Positions 1 through 9,061 of a DNA stretch of 64,000 nt are shown one piece after another. A model generated the notes under the pieces. The model was not told where the DNA came from. It saw nothing but the letters and a program-made list of their open reading frames with translations, and ran no database searches. Each line of letters opens with the position of its first letter. Within the stretch, counting starts at the first letter, position 1. Position numbers and translations under genes: made by a program. Source of the stretch: Sphingobium psychrophilum (lineage in GTDB: Bacteria; Pseudomonadota; Alphaproteobacteria; Sphingomonadales; Sphingomonadaceae); contig NZ_JABBFV010000001.1 of assembly GCF_012927105.1 (NCBI RefSeq), positions 248,001 through 312,000 on the forward strand, read 5' to 3'.

Positions 1-6
1 CAGACG

Positions 7-405
7 ATGTTCTATAATCAGGGTTATGCAGGCGCCAGCGCGGCGCGCCGTTACGCCGCCATCCATTCGGGCAGCCGCACCGAAGGCGCGACGCCGCACG
101 CATTGGTGAAGATCCTGTTCGACGAACTGCTCCAGGCGCTGGAAGCGGCGGCGCTGGCCGAACGCAATGGCGACCGGGTCAAGGTGTCGGACAAGCAGGC
201 GCGGGCGATGTCGATCCTGTTCGCGCTCGAATCGAGCCTGGACTTCGACAAGGGCGGCGACATTTCGGTCGGCCTGGCGCAAATCTATCGCGAAGCGCGC
301 CGGTTGTTGCTGATCGGCGCCAAGGAACGGTCGGCCGATCCGGTCGATCAGGCCCACGCCATCGTCGCCGAAATCGCCGAAGCCTGGACCCAGATCGGCC
401 GTTGA
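7..405 (+). CDS. fliS: Flagellar protein FliS (flagellin export chaperone)
   Basis: FliS holds newly made flagellin in the cytoplasm until the flagellar type III apparatus exports it. The 132-residue product has the usual FliS length and a helical composition. It opens with a short aromatic/Gly/Ala segment like the N-terminal cap of FliS, followed by the family-like stretch ATPHALVKILFDELLQALE near residues 29-47. The ATG lies at the very left edge, so its ribosome site and the expected upstream fliD are outside the window. A strong terminator follows at 475-504, which suggests this is the last gene of its operon. The family call rests on overall pattern, not on a single catalytic motif. Confidence 0.82.
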   Translation: MFYNQGYAGASAARRYAAIHSGSRTEGATPHALVKILFDELLQALEAAALAERNGDRVKVSDKQARAMSILFALESSLDFDKGGDISVGLAQIYREARRLLLIGAKERSADPVDQAHAIVAEIAEAWTQIGR

Positions 406-474
406 CGGCCGCGCGCCCGCCCGTCCGGGCGGGGTTGCGCCCCAAACATGCCCCCTGTATAGGCGGCACTCGCA

Positions 475-504
475 CAAGGGCGGCCCGGCGGGGGCCGCCT
501 TTTT
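475..504 (+). terminator. Rho-independent terminator after fliS
   Basis: The arms GGCGGCCC (479-486) and GGGCCGCC (492-499) form a perfect stem around a short GC loop. A run of T at 500-504 follows. It sits between fliS and argD and points rightward. Confidence 0.8.
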
Positions 505-558
505 GCGTTATATTCAATGCGCACAGGACGCGCAGCATCACCCAGAAAGGGAAGGCTC

Positions 559-1755
559 ATGTCGATTACGCCGCTCATGCCCGTTTACCCCCGGTGCGAT
601 GTCCGTCCGGTGCGAGGCGAGGGCTGCTATCTGATCGGCGAGCGCGGCGAGCGTTATCTCGACTTCGCCAGCGGCATCGCGGTCAACCTGCTTGGCCATG
701 GCCACCCCAGGCTGGTCAAGGCGATCGCCGATCAGGCGGCGACGCTGATGCACATATCGAACCTCTACGGCTCGCCGCTGGGGGAAGCGTTCGCGCAGAA
801 GCTGGTGGACAACAGCTTCGCCGACACCGTCTTCTTCACCAATTCGGGCGCCGAAGCGGTCGAGTGCGCGATCAAGACCGCGCGGCGCTATCATTATGCC
901 AATGGCGAGCCGCACCGGCACAAGATCATCAGCTTCGACAACGCCTTCCACGGGCGCACGCTGGGCACCATTTCGGCGACCAGCCAGCCCAAGATGCGCG
1001 ACGGTTTCGAACCGCTGCTGCCCGGCTTTACCGTGGTGCCGTTCAATGATCTGGACGCCGCGCTGGCCGCGATTGATGACAACACCGCCGGCTTCCTGCT
1101 GGAACCGGTGCAGGGCGAAGGCGGCGTTACTCCGGCGACGCAGACGTTCCTCAAGGGCCTGCGCCAGGCATGCGACGCGCATGGCCTGCTACTGATCCTG
1201 GACGAGGTCCAGTGCGGCTACGCCCGCACCGGCACCTTCTTCGCCCATGAACAATATGGCATCACGCCGGACATCATGGCGGTGGCCAAGGGGATCGGCG
1301 CGGGCTTCCCGCTCGGTGCCTGCCTCGCGACCGAAGAAGCGGCCAAGGGCATGGTGTTCGGCACCCATGGTTCGACCTATGGCGGCAATCCGCTCGCCAT
1401 GGCGGTGGGCTTGGCCGTATTGGAAGAAGTGCTGGCTGAGGGCTTTCTCGACCGCGTGACCGCCATGGGCGCACGCCTGCGTGCGGCACTGGAACAGCTC
1501 ATTCCCAATCATGACGACATGTTCGAGGATGTGCGCGGCATGGGCCTGATGCTGGGCGTCAAGCTGAAGGACACGCATGACGCGCGCGCTTTCGTCGGCC
1601 ATCTGCGCGACCATCATGGCCTGCTGGCCGTGTCGGCCGGCCAGAATGTGCTGCGCATCCTGCCGCCCCTCGTCATCGAGGAAAGCCATATCGCCGAAGC
1701 CATCGAGAAGATTTCCGCGGGCGCGCGGACCTTCGCGGCGGCGCAGGCGGCCTGA
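559..1755 (+). CDS. argD: Acetylornithine / succinyldiaminopimelate aminotransferase
   Basis: A class III PLP-dependent aminotransferase that converts N-acetylglutamate semialdehyde to N-acetylornithine in arginine synthesis. The same family often also serves the N-succinyl-LL-DAP step of lysine synthesis. The 398-residue length fits. Visible family features are YLDFASGIAVNLLGHGHP near the start, NSGAEAVECAIKTAR for cofactor binding, LLEPVQGEGG, LDEVQCGYARTG, and the PLP lysine in AVAKGIGAGFPLGA. I chose the ATG at 559 because AGAAAGGGA stands just upstream; an in-frame ATG at 517 has no such site. argF follows in the same direction, separated by an inverted repeat. Confidence 0.93.
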   Translation: MSITPLMPVYPRCDVRPVRGEGCYLIGERGERYLDFASGIAVNLLGHGHPRLVKAIADQAATLMHISNLYGSPLGEAFAQKLVDNSFADTVFFTNSGAEAVECAIKTARRYHYANGEPHRHKIISFDNAFHGRTLGTISATSQPKMRDGFEPLLPGFTVVPFNDLDAALAAIDDNTAGFLLEPVQGEGGVTPATQTFLKGLRQACDAHGLLLILDEVQCGYARTGTFFAHEQYGITPDIMAVAKGIGAGFPLGACLATEEAAKGMVFGTHGSTYGGNPLAMAVGLAVLEEVLAEGFLDRVTAMGARLRAALEQLIPNHDDMFEDVRGMGLMLGVKLKDTHDARAFVGHLRDHHGLLAVSAGQNVLRILPPLVIEESHIAEAIEKISAGARTFAAAQAA

Positions 1756-1768
1756 CCAATCCCACCCC

Positions 1769-1872
1769 CGTTCGTGCTGAGTAGAGGCTGAGCGAAGTCG
1801 AAGCCCGTATCGAAGCATTGATCCTTCGATACGCCATTTCGACTTCGCTCAATGGCTACTCAGGACGAACGG
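1769..1872. repeat. Dispersed inverted repeat (CCGTTCG family), copy 1
   Basis: About 104 bp lies between argD and argF. The ends CCGTTCGTGCTGAGTAG and CTACTCAGGACGAACGG are near-perfect inverted copies. The interior carries GAGCGAAGTCGAAG and its inverse. Related copies occur at 6041, 25336, 53449 and 58594, with a fragment at 40761 inside coaBC. The RNA could fold into a long hairpin within the argD-argF transcript. Confidence 0.85.
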
Positions 1873-1897
1873 CGGTTGGAAGCGGGGAAAACTTCCA

Positions 1898-2827
1898 ATG
1901 ACCAAGCATTTCTTAAATCTTTCCGATGCGGGCGGCGACGCCATCGCCGCGATGATCGCGGACGCCATCGACCGCAAAGCCGCGCGTGCGGGCAAGCCAA
2001 AGGGCGCGAGCGATGCCGACGCGCCGCTGGCCGGTCACACGCTGGCGATGATCTTCGAAAAGAACAGCACCCGGACCCGCGTCAGCTTCGACATGGCGAT
2101 CCGCCAGTTGGGCGGCTCGTCCCTGATCCTGGAAGGCGCGACCAGCCAGATCGGCCGTGGCGAAACGATCGCCGACACCGCGCGCGTCCTGTCACGCATG
2201 GCCGACGCGATCATGATCCGCACCGACGACCATGCCAAGATCGAGGAGATGGCGCATTACGCCACCGTCCCGGTCATCAACGGCCTCACGGACCTGTCGC
2301 ATCCCTGCCAGATCGTCGCCGACCTGCTGACCGTGGTCGAACATGGACTGGCGCTGCCGGGCAGCCAATGGGCCTGGCTGGGCGATGGCAATAATGTGCT
2401 CCATTCGATCGTCGAGGCGGCGGGTCTGCTCAAGTTCGATGTGCGCATGGGCATCCCCGACGGCTATGATCCCGACCCGGCCTTTGCCGATGCGGCGCGC
2501 GCGGCAGGATCGACCATCACCCTGACGCGCGATGCGGCAGTGGCGGTGGCGGGCGCGGATGTCGTCGTCACCGACACCTGGATCTCCATGGGTCAGTCCC
2601 ACGCCGAAGAAAAGCTGGCGGCGATGATGCCCTATCAGGTCACGCCCGATCTGATGGCCAAGGCCAAACCAGACGCGAAATTCCTCCACTGCCTGCCCGC
2701 CCATCGCGGCGAGGAAGTGGTGGCGCAGGTTATCGACGGCCCGCAGTCGCTGATCTGGGACGAGGCGGAAAACCGCATCCATGCCCAGAAATCGGTGCTG
2801 CTCTGGGCGCTTGGGCACCTTGGTTGA
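1898..2827 (+). CDS. argF: Ornithine carbamoyltransferase
   Basis: Condenses carbamoyl phosphate with ornithine to give citrulline in arginine synthesis. The 309-residue length is normal. The carbamoyl-phosphate site appears as [12 protein letters not shown] near residues 51-62, followed by the conserved [13 protein letters not shown] and the ornithine-site Cys in [11 protein letters not shown] near residues 268-278. [16 protein letters not shown] and DTWISMG also match the family. The gene follows argD in the same direction, and hslO lies just downstream. The argD-argF-hslO order is known from other alphaproteobacteria. A SD-like GGAAGCGGGG lies upstream at some distance from the ATG. Confidence 0.95.
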   Translation: MTKHFLNLSDAGGDAIAAMIADAIDRKAARAGKPKGASDADAPLAGHTLAMIFEKNSTRTRVSFDMAIRQLGGSSLILEGATSQIGRGETIADTARVLSRMADAIMIRTDDHAKIEEMAHYATVPVINGLTDLSHPCQIVADLLTVVEHGLALPGSQWAWLGDGNNVLHSIVEAAGLLKFDVRMGIPDGYDPDPAFADAARAAGSTITLTRDAAVAVAGADVVVTDTWISMGQSHAEEKLAAMMPYQVTPDLMAKAKPDAKFLHCLPAHRGEEVVAQVIDGPQSLIWDEAENRIHAQKSVLLWALGHLG

Positions 2828-2830
2828 GTT

Positions 2831-2866
2831 TGCGGGCGGGCTTCCTATCTAGGCAGCTCGCCCGCA
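2831..2866 (+). other. Imperfect hairpin between argF and hslO
   Basis: TGCGGGCG (2831-2838) and CGCCCGCA (2859-2866) are exact inverted copies around a 20-nt loop. No T-run follows, so it is more likely an attenuating or stabilising hairpin than a classic terminator. Confidence 0.45.
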
Positions 2867-2924
2867 TCATAGGATGCCGCCTTCTTGTCCGATCGCTGAT
2901 AGGCCGGACGACCGGAGTTCTACA

Positions 2925-3833
2925 TTGACGTCTGCCGCCCATCTCGACCAGGCCATTGGCTTCACCATCCCCGCGCGTCATGCGCGGGGTCGCCTTGTAC
3001 GGCTGGGGCCGGTGCTGGACCAGGTGCTGGCCGCCCATGCCTATCCGCCCGCGATCGAGCGGTTGCTCGCTTCCGCCCTGGTGCTGGCGGCGCTGCTGGG
3101 CAGCACGTTGAAGCAGGCCAACGGCCAGCTGACCTTGCAGGCGCAGACCGAAAACGGCGTCGTCAGCCTGCTGGTCGCCGATTATAAGGATGGCGACGTG
3201 CGCGGCTATGCCAAGTTCGATGCCGATCGCCTGGCCGAACAGGGCGCCGATCCGACGCTGTTCGGCCTGTTCGGCAAAGGCTATCTGGCGATCACCTTCG
3301 ACCAGGCGGTGAGCGGCGAACGCTATCAGGGCATCGTCCCGCTGGAGGGCCAGTCGCTGGCGCAGGCCGCCGAACATTATTTCTTCCAGTCCGAACAAAT
3401 CCCCAGCGTGATCCAGATCACCACCCGGCATGACAAGGGCGCGGGCTGCGTGGCCGCCGGTATGCTGCTCCAGCATCTGCCGGAGGGCGAGGTGGGGCGC
3501 GAGCGGCTGCACGTCCGCCACGACCACCCGGAATGGGAGCATGTTCAGGCGCTGGCCCAGACATTGAAGCCGGACGAGCTGACCGACGAGGCGCTTCCGC
3601 TGGCCGATATCGTGTGGCGCTTGTTCCATGAGGAAGACGAAGTGCGGGCAACCGATCCGACGCCGCTCGCCAAGGGATGCCGCTGCGACATCAACCATAT
3701 TCGCGACGTGATCGGTCGTTTTCCCGCCAGCGAACGAATCGACATGGCCGACGAACAGGGCATCATTGGCGTGGATTGCGCCTTCTGCTCGCGGCTGTTC
3801 CCGCTCGCGCTCGACAGTTTCGTCGCCCATTGA
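2925..3833 (+). CDS. hslO: Redox-regulated chaperone Hsp33
   Basis: Hsp33 is a cytoplasmic holdase. Oxidation of a zinc-binding cysteine cluster near its C-terminus activates it. The cluster is present as GCRCDIN (Cys-X-Cys) and, about 30 residues later, CAFCSRLF (Cys-X2-Cys). The N-terminal domain includes the family-like GFTIPARHARGRLVRLGPVLDQVL. A TTG at 2925 is the likely start because CCGGAG stands 7 nt before it, giving 302 residues. The in-frame ATG at 2874 would add 17 residues with no family resemblance and lies in the hairpin region. Read with argD-argF in one direction. Confidence 0.9.
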   Translation: MTSAAHLDQAIGFTIPARHARGRLVRLGPVLDQVLAAHAYPPAIERLLASALVLAALLGSTLKQANGQLTLQAQTENGVVSLLVADYKDGDVRGYAKFDADRLAEQGADPTLFGLFGKGYLAITFDQAVSGERYQGIVPLEGQSLAQAAEHYFFQSEQIPSVIQITTRHDKGAGCVAAGMLLQHLPEGEVGRERLHVRHDHPEWEHVQALAQTLKPDELTDEALPLADIVWRLFHEEDEVRATDPTPLAKGCRCDINHIRDVIGRFPASERIDMADEQGIIGVDCAFCSRLFPLALDSFVAH

Positions 3834-3981
3834 TTCGGCAATCGTTTCGCTAACGCTATTTGTAATTGGGGCAGGCATGGCCGCTTGCGCTATGAAAATG
3901 CCGTAATTTGGCGTCATGGACAGCGTGGGCGGCCATGAGCCGCGAGAGCCTTTGTGGCGGGTCACGGGATTGAGCGGAATC

Positions 3982-4419
3982 ATGAAGAGGGCGGAACGGC
4001 ACGCGCTCGGCGCGGTTGCGATGATCATGGCGGCGATGACCGCATCGTGGATCGGCTCCATGGCGGAGGCGGCGAACGTCCCGACTCCACCGATCGCGCA
4101 TCAGGCTTTGCGCACGCTGGAACCTGGCGAATGGGAATTGCGCGGCCGGGGCGAAGGCGCGGAAACGCGCAAGCTGTGCGTCAGCGACCTGCGCCAGTTG
4201 TTGCAGGTCCAGCATGGCCGGGCGCTCTGCCGGAGCTTCACCATCAGTGACGATGCGCACGCGATCACGATCACCTATGATTGCGCGGCGGCGGGCAACG
4301 GCCGCACCGACCTGCGCGTGGAAACCAATAAACTGGTCCAGATTCGGTCGCAGGGCGTGGCGCAGGGCGCGCCCTTCGCCTTCGCCGCGGAAGGGCGGCG
4401 CATCGGCGCCTGTTCCTGA
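3982..4419 (+). CDS. Secreted DUF3617-like protein
   Basis: A 145-residue exported protein of unknown function. The ATG at 3982 has GAGCGGA just upstream and is followed by a signal peptide: a charged start, then a hydrophobic stretch ending in SMAEAANV. The mature part contains LRTLEPGEWELRGRG, two cysteines flanking the RQLLQVQHGRALC region, and a C-terminal RRIGACS. This pattern resembles the small DUF3617 proteins common in sphingomonads. An in-frame upstream ATG at 3916 would mask the signal peptide. It lies between hslO and queC, with no clear operon partner. Confidence 0.65.
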   Translation: MKRAERHALGAVAMIMAAMTASWIGSMAEAANVPTPPIAHQALRTLEPGEWELRGRGEGAETRKLCVSDLRQLLQVQHGRALCRSFTISDDAHAITITYDCAAAGNGRTDLRVETNKLVQIRSQGVAQGAPFAFAAEGRRIGACS

Positions 4420-4478
4420 TCGTGACGCCTGATCGTGCTGCGCTTGCGCATCGGCGTTCTGAGCGGTAGCGCGGAATA

Positions 4479-5171
4479 ATGGTTGCCAATAATGGAAAAT
4501 TCGCCGTCGTGCTGCTGTCGGGCGGTCTCGATTCGATGGTTGCGGGCGGGCTCGCGCGGGAGGCTGGCTATCGCATCCTGGCCCTGTCGATCGACTATAA
4601 TCAGCGCCATCGCATAGAATTGCGCGCCGCTGCCCGCGTCGCCGAAGCACTCAACGCGATCCGCCACATCGTCCTGCCGCTGGACCTGACCGCGTTCGGC
4701 GGATCGGCGCTGACCGCCGACATCGCCGTGCCCAAGAGCGGGGTGGGCGACGAGATTCCCGTCACCTATGTCCCCGCGCGCAACACGATCTTCCTGTCGC
4801 TGACCCTGGGCCTGGCCGAAGTGGCGGGGGCGAGCGACATCTTTATCGGCGTCAACGCGCTCGATTATTCGGGCTATCCCGACTGCCGACCGGAATTTAT
4901 CGACGCCTTTCAGACAATGGCGACGCTGGCGACCAAGGCGGGTGTGGAAGGCCATCCGATCCGCATCCAGACGCCGCTGCAATATATGAGCAAGGCCGAC
5001 ATCGCACGCGAGGCGCACCGGCTGGGCCTGAATGCGGGCATAAGCTGGTCCTGCTATGATCCGACGCCCGACGGCAAGCATTGCGGCCTGTGCGACAGCT
5101 GCCGCCTGCGGTCGAAGGGCTATCAGGAAGCGGGCCTGCCCGATCCCACCATCTATGCCACGCAGCCCTGA
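4479..5171 (+). CDS. queC: 7-cyano-7-deazaguanine synthase
   Basis: QueC makes preQ0 from 7-carboxy-7-deazaguanine and ammonia using ATP, in queuosine biosynthesis. The PP-loop motif [13 protein letters not shown] is at residues ~14-26, and [17 protein letters not shown] follows. The zinc site has four cysteines near the C-terminus in CYDPTP...[11 protein letters not shown]. The 230-residue length is typical. Three nucleotides separate its stop from the queE ATG, so the two are surely co-transcribed. queD and queF are not in the window. Confidence 0.95.
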   Translation: MVANNGKFAVVLLSGGLDSMVAGGLAREAGYRILALSIDYNQRHRIELRAAARVAEALNAIRHIVLPLDLTAFGGSALTADIAVPKSGVGDEIPVTYVPARNTIFLSLTLGLAEVAGASDIFIGVNALDYSGYPDCRPEFIDAFQTMATLATKAGVEGHPIRIQTPLQYMSKADIAREAHRLGLNAGISWSCYDPTPDGKHCGLCDSCRLRSKGYQEAGLPDPTIYATQP

Positions 5172-5174
5172 ACG

Positions 5175-5822
5175 ATGAGCTATGCGGTCAAGGAAATGTT
5201 CCTGACCCTTCAGGGTGAAGGGGTGCAGGCCGGGCGGCGGGCGGTTTTCCTGCGCTTTGCCGGCTGCAATTTATGGAGCGGACGCGAGCAAGACCGGCGC
5301 GATGCCGTCTGCCGTTTCTGCGACACCGATTTCGTCGGCACGGACGGGCTGGGCGGCGGCAAATTCGCCGACGCCGACGCATTGGCCGATGCGGCGCTCG
5401 CCTTCTGGGGCGAGGGCGGCGAGGGTCGCTATATCGTCCTGACCGGTGGCGAGCCGATGTTGCAGGTCGACGATGCGCTGGTCGATGCGCTCCATGCGCG
5501 CGGCTTCACCATCGCGATCGAAAGCAACGGCACCATCGCCGCTCATCCTGGCATCGACTGGATCTGCATCAGCCCCAAGGCGGGCAGCGACGTCGTGCAG
5601 CGGTCCGGCCACGAACTGAAACTGGTCTGGCCGCAACCCGATGGCGGGCATAGCCTGGCCGATGTCGCCGCGATGGAGGGATGGGCGTTCGACCATCATC
5701 TGCTCCAGCCACTGGACGATCCCCATGCGGCCGACAACGCCCGCGCCGCGATTGCCGTGGTGATGGACCGGCCGCAATGGCGACTGACGGTGCAGGCCCA
5801 TAAATATCTGGGCCTGCGGTAA
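5175..5822 (+). CDS. queE: 7-carboxy-7-deazaguanine synthase (radical SAM)
   Basis: QueE is a radical SAM enzyme that rearranges 6-carboxytetrahydropterin to 7-carboxy-7-deazaguanine. The iron-sulfur cysteines are spaced CX14CX2C (C at ~33, then CRFCDTDF). This is the expanded loop typical of many proteobacterial QueE proteins, not the classic CX3CX2C. YIVLTGGEPMLQ and FTIAIESNGT are the SAM and substrate motifs, and WICISPKAG follows. The 215-residue length fits. The gene is tightly coupled to queC and supplies its substrate. Confidence 0.93.
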   Translation: MSYAVKEMFLTLQGEGVQAGRRAVFLRFAGCNLWSGREQDRRDAVCRFCDTDFVGTDGLGGGKFADADALADAALAFWGEGGEGRYIVLTGGEPMLQVDDALVDALHARGFTIAIESNGTIAAHPGIDWICISPKAGSDVVQRSGHELKLVWPQPDGGHSLADVAAMEGWAFDHHLLQPLDDPHAADNARAAIAVVMDRPQWRLTVQAHKYLGLR

Positions 5823-6366
5823 AAACGCTTTTTGGAGCGATTGTCGGCGAACCGGAATTGTTCGGGCGCTTCAGCACGCCCTCACATCATTCATTGATGC
5901 GTAGAAATCACGAACAGGCGGATTGCTTCCGTCCACGCATGATCATCGAAATATCGCTAGTACTGTCGCACTCGCTGTCTCAACCCAAGCTTTCCAACCC
6001 TGGCGTGCCGCCAAATTAGAGTATGATGATTTACTTTGATCCGTTCGTCCTGAGTAGCCCCTTCGACTGCCTGCGAAGGCAGTCGCTCAGGACAGGCATG
6101 AGCGCAGTCGAATTGGCGTATCGAAGGACCGCGCGCAGCCTCTGATGCTTCGATATGGGTCTTCGACAAGCTCAGCCCCTACTCAGCACGAACGGGGGTG
6201 GGCCGCTTCAATGTCATCACGCTCTGGGGCGGCTGGCCCGCCGTAATCGAGCCACTAGCTGCTATGCGTACAGCCTGTTTCTAAGAGCGCCAGAGGGCAG
6301 TCCAGGCGTCGGGAGTGGGTTCCTGTCTGCCCGGCAACATATGTTACCAAGCGGTCGGCACAGCCC
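5823..6366. other. Intergenic stretch between queE and a leftward gene
   Basis: About 540 bp with no convincing coding region; short frames here show no family pattern. It holds repeat copy 2 (6041-6195). The first 200 bp are AT-richer than the flanking genes. The two flanking genes converge here. I see no T-tailed terminator apart from the repeat hairpin. Confidence 0.6.
6041..6195. repeat. Dispersed inverted repeat, copy 2 (longest)
   Basis: About 155 bp with outer ends CCGTTCGTCCTGAGTAG and CTACTCAGCACGAACGG in inverted orientation. The inside holds a second small palindrome (ACTGCCTGCGAAGGCAGT), a CAGTCGAATTGGCGTATCGAAG block and TCTTCGACAAGCTCAG. It sits between convergent genes, where its hairpin could end or protect both transcripts. 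Confidence 0.85.
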
Positions 6367-7059
6367 TCACGGCTTCACGCCCGTCCGATCGTTCCATGCC
6401 TGATGACAGACCGGCAGCAGCACGCCCTTCTTCCAGCATGTGGGCGCGAAGGATGGCAGGGCGACGACATAATCATAGCCCGGTGTGCCATAAAATTGCT
6501 CGCCCGCTGCGACCAGCGACTTCTTGATCGAACCTAGGCCGACGCGCCCCACTTCGTTCAGCGTGCCGCGCTCGGCAAAGATCGCCTGCCGCCCGACTTC
6601 CGCTGTGGCCTGGCAGAAGCCCTTTTGCGCCTGCACCGTCGAATAGCCCGAATAGATTCGGGTATTATACATGTCCGACGCCGACTGGCCCGGCTTGCCC
6701 TTGCCCACGGTGCGCTGGAAATAGCCCAGCAGCACGGCCTGCGCCGTGTCCAGCTCCGCATCATGATGGGCGATCATCGCATTATAATTGCTGATCGCCA
6801 GCAAGGTCGGCTCGAACTGGCATTGTAGCGCCGCGACATTGAGCGCGGCGCGCAAATTCCACGCCAGCCCGGCCTTGACCTCCGCCGCTGTGGCGCCCGG
6901 CAGCCCCATCGCGGTCGCGGCGGCGGCATCGGTCAGCGGCGGGGCGCTCATGTCGGGCGGCGACCAGAAAAACTGGGCCGATGCCGGCTGCGCGATCATC
7001 GGCGCGATCGCCAGGGTGAGGCTGGCCAGCGCGCGGCGCAACGGGGAACGCAATGTCAT
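6367..7059 (-). CDS. Exported protein of unknown function
   Basis: A 230-residue protein with a clear signal peptide: a basic start, a hydrophobic stretch and a cleavage-like PASAQFFW near residue 28. I do not recognise the family. The mature part contains four cysteines (ALQCQFEP, KGFCQAT, FAPTCWKK, LLPVCHQAW), suggesting two disulfides in the periplasm. It also has a YNAMIAHHDAELDTAQAVLL helix and GTPGYDYVVALPSFAPTCW. Purine-rich GAGAGG stands upstream of the ATG. It may form a leftward pair with the lipoprotein gene upstream of it (7146-7433). Confidence 0.6.
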   Translation of the reverse strand: MTLRSPLRRALASLTLAIAPMIAQPASAQFFWSPPDMSAPPLTDAAAATAMGLPGATAAEVKAGLAWNLRAALNVAALQCQFEPTLLAISNYNAMIAHHDAELDTAQAVLLGYFQRTVGKGKPGQSASDMYNTRIYSGYSTVQAQKGFCQATAEVGRQAIFAERGTLNEVGRVGLGSIKKSLVAAGEQFYGTPGYDYVVALPSFAPTCWKKGVLLPVCHQAWNDRTGVKP

Positions 7060-7145
7060 TCGAATCTGCCTCTCGGGAAGCGCCTGGTAACCAGCGCCTT
7101 CATATTATGCGGTTATGATATCAGGCCTGAACGATCCCGCCAGCC

Positions 7146-7433
7146 CTACTGGTCGGACAGGACTTCCGCCTCTTCCGCCGGCGCTTGTTCCGGGGCGGCC
7201 TTGGCGGGCGTGCTGCTATTGTCTGCGGCATTGCCGCTGGGCAGGGCGATGGCAGTGCCTTCGCTCTGCACGCCGTCCAGGTCGGTCATGGCGTCGGTCG
7301 CGGTGCCGTCCACCACTTCCATATCCTTCATCTGCACCTTGTTCCCGCCCTGGTCCTTGTCGCCGCACGCCGCGAGCGCGATGCAACCGGCCAGCAATGC
7401 GGCGGTAAGGGCAGTCTTCGTCGTCCGGCGCAT
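7146..7433 (-). CDS. Small lipoprotein of unknown function
   Basis: A 95-residue lipoprotein. The ATG at 7433 has AAGGAG five bases upstream. The signal sequence ends in the lipobox LAACGDKD. The mature part is low-complexity and acidic, rich in Ala, Asp, Glu and Thr (PEQAPAEEAEVLSDQ at the end), with no recognisable domain. An in-frame upstream ATG at 7511 would overlap lipB and bury the signal peptide, so it was not used. lipB lies just upstream in the same direction, so the two may share a transcript. Confidence 0.6.
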   Translation of the reverse strand: MRRTTKTALTAALLAGCIALAACGDKDQGGNKVQMKDMEVVDGTATDAMTDLDGVQSEGTAIALPSGNAADNSSTPAKAAPEQAPAEEAEVLSDQ

Positions 7434-7492
7434 CCGGGTCTCCTTGATAGAGGGTTCAGGCGCGGCCCCGCCCGGCGAAAGAAGTCGCGAAC

Positions 7493-8188
7493 CTAGCCGC
7501 CCGCCTCGCATTGCTCAACCCCTGTGCCGCAACGGGCCAAGCGACTGAGAAAAAGTGGGAAATGATCGTGCAGCGCCTTATCCAGCGCCGCCATGGAGGC
7601 GTCACCGCCAAGGGCCGCGATACTGGTCACCGGAAATTCGCTGATGCCGCAGGGTATGATGCCCCCGAAATGGGACAGGTCGGGATCGACATTGATCGAA
7701 AAGCCATGGAGCGTAACCCAGCGCCGCACCCGGATGCCCAGCGCCCCGATCTTCGCCTCGCGCCCCGCCGGATCGTCGGTCCAGATGCCGATCCGTCCCT
7801 CCGCCCGGCGCGCCGCTATGCCCACGTCGCCCAGCGCTGCGATCATCCAGCCTTCGAGATGATGGACGAAATTGCGGACATCCTTGCCCCGTTGGCCAAG
7901 GTCGATGTTGAGATAGCCGATCCGCTGCCCCGGCCCATGATAGGTATAGCGTCCGCCGCGCCCGGCATCATAGACCGGAAAGCGTGGGGACAGGAGTTCG
8001 GCCGGATCGGCGCTGGTCCCGGCGGTGTAAAGCGGTGGATGCTCCAGCAGCCAGACACGTTCCTTGGCCTGTCCCTCATGGATGGCGGCGGCGCGCGCCT
8101 CCATATCGGCCAGCGCCGTTGGATAATCGACCGGCGCGGCGGCGATTCGCCATTCGACCTGATCGGGAAAGGGCAGGGGCGGCATCAT
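7493..8188 (-). CDS. lipB: Octanoyl-[acyl-carrier-protein]:protein N-octanoyltransferase
   Basis: LipB moves octanoate from acyl carrier protein to lipoyl domains, the first step of lipoate assembly. The motifs are [33 protein letters not shown], the catalytic lysine in KIGALGIRV, and the catalytic cysteine in GGIIPCGI. Two adjacent ATGs (8188 and 8185) follow AAGGAAG; either gives about 230 residues, the family length. The frame runs open to 8413, but that region has no similarity to LipB. The membrane-protein gene at 8267 diverges from it. Confidence 0.93.
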   Translation of the reverse strand: MMPPLPFPDQVEWRIAAAPVDYPTALADMEARAAAIHEGQAKERVWLLEHPPLYTAGTSADPAELLSPRFPVYDAGRGGRYTYHGPGQRIGYLNIDLGQRGKDVRNFVHHLEGWMIAALGDVGIAARRAEGRIGIWTDDPAGREAKIGALGIRVRRWVTLHGFSINVDPDLSHFGGIIPCGISEFPVTSIAALGGDASMAALDKALHDHFPLFLSRLARCGTGVEQCEAGG

Positions 8189-8266
8189 GGCGCTTCCTTG
8201 ACTTGAAGTGGGTGAGCGATCAAGGCTCGGCTCTCCCATTTTCCGAACAGAGATCAGGTTCAACAT

Positions 8267-9061
8267 ATGGCGACAATGTCGATCGGCAAGGCGTGGGAAG
8301 ACAGCCAGGCCTTCATCAAGCGGGAAGGGCACTTGCTTTTCCCCGTTGCCTTGCTGTTCCTGTCGGTGCCGCTCGCAATTGTGCAGCAGATGGTGCCGGC
8401 CAATTTCATGCAACTTCAGCCGGGGCAGGCGCTGGATGCGCTGCCACCTTTGCCGGTCGGTGTCAGCCTGAGCGTGATTTTGGGTGCGATCATCATGGTG
8501 GCGGGATCGCTGTCGGTCTACGCGCTCGCGTTGCGGCCGGGCATCAGCGTGGCGGAGGCTATCCGCCTTGCCTTGTCCCGCCTGCCTACGCTGATCGGCG
8601 CGTCGATGCTGGCTGGCCTTGCTCTGGTGCTGGCGTTGTTTGGGGTGGCGCTGGTTGGCGGCCTGCTGGCGGGCGTGCTTGGCAAGGCCGGGGGGGTGCA
8701 GATTGCGCTTCTGCTTATGACCGGCGCACTGCTCTATGTCGGGGGACGGCTGGTGCCGCTCAGCGCGGTGGTTATCGATCGCCGCCTGGGTGTGGTCGCG
8801 TCACTGCGGGCGACATTGGGGCTAACGAAGGGGCAGGTCGGCCGAATGGCGGCGTTCCTGATGATTTCGATGATCCTGATCTTCATCGTTCAGTTGGCGG
8901 TTCAGTCTGCGGTCGGCGTGGTCGGCACGCTGGCGTTCGGCAAGGAAGCTGGCCGGTCGATCAGCGAAGTGGCGGTCGCGCTAATGTCTGGGGTGCTCAA
9001 CGTCTATCTGCTGGTGTTGACGGCTCGCATCTACCGCCAGCTTGAAGGCATGGAGTCCTGA
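8267..9061 (+). CDS. Multi-pass membrane protein of unknown function
   Basis: 264 residues with about six hydrophobic segments (near 24-40, 68-88, 110-135, 142-165, 195-222 and 240-255). It ends in a short basic/acidic tail. The central [29 protein letters not shown] resembles the repeated unit of glycerophosphoryl-diester-phosphodiesterase membrane-domain and DUF-type proteins. There is no catalytic motif, so I leave it unnamed. A second ATG at 8276 is an alternative start. The stop codon directly abuts the stop of the convergent GNAT gene. Confidence 0.65.
   Translation: MATMSIGKAWEDSQAFIKREGHLLFPVALLFLSVPLAIVQQMVPANFMQLQPGQALDALPPLPVGVSLSVILGAIIMVAGSLSVYALALRPGISVAEAIRLALSRLPTLIGASMLAGLALVLALFGVALVGGLLAGVLGKAGGVQIALLLMTGALLYVGGRLVPLSAVVIDRRLGVVASLRATLGLTKGQVGRMAAFLMISMILIFIVQLAVQSAVGVVGTLAFGKEAGRSISEVAVALMSGVLNVYLLVLTARIYRQLEGMES

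Noticed and set aside
2730..4061. 443-codon leftward open frame opposite argF/hslO
   Set aside because: Shadow frame produced by GC-rich codon bias; covers two clear genes on the other strand and has no family pattern.
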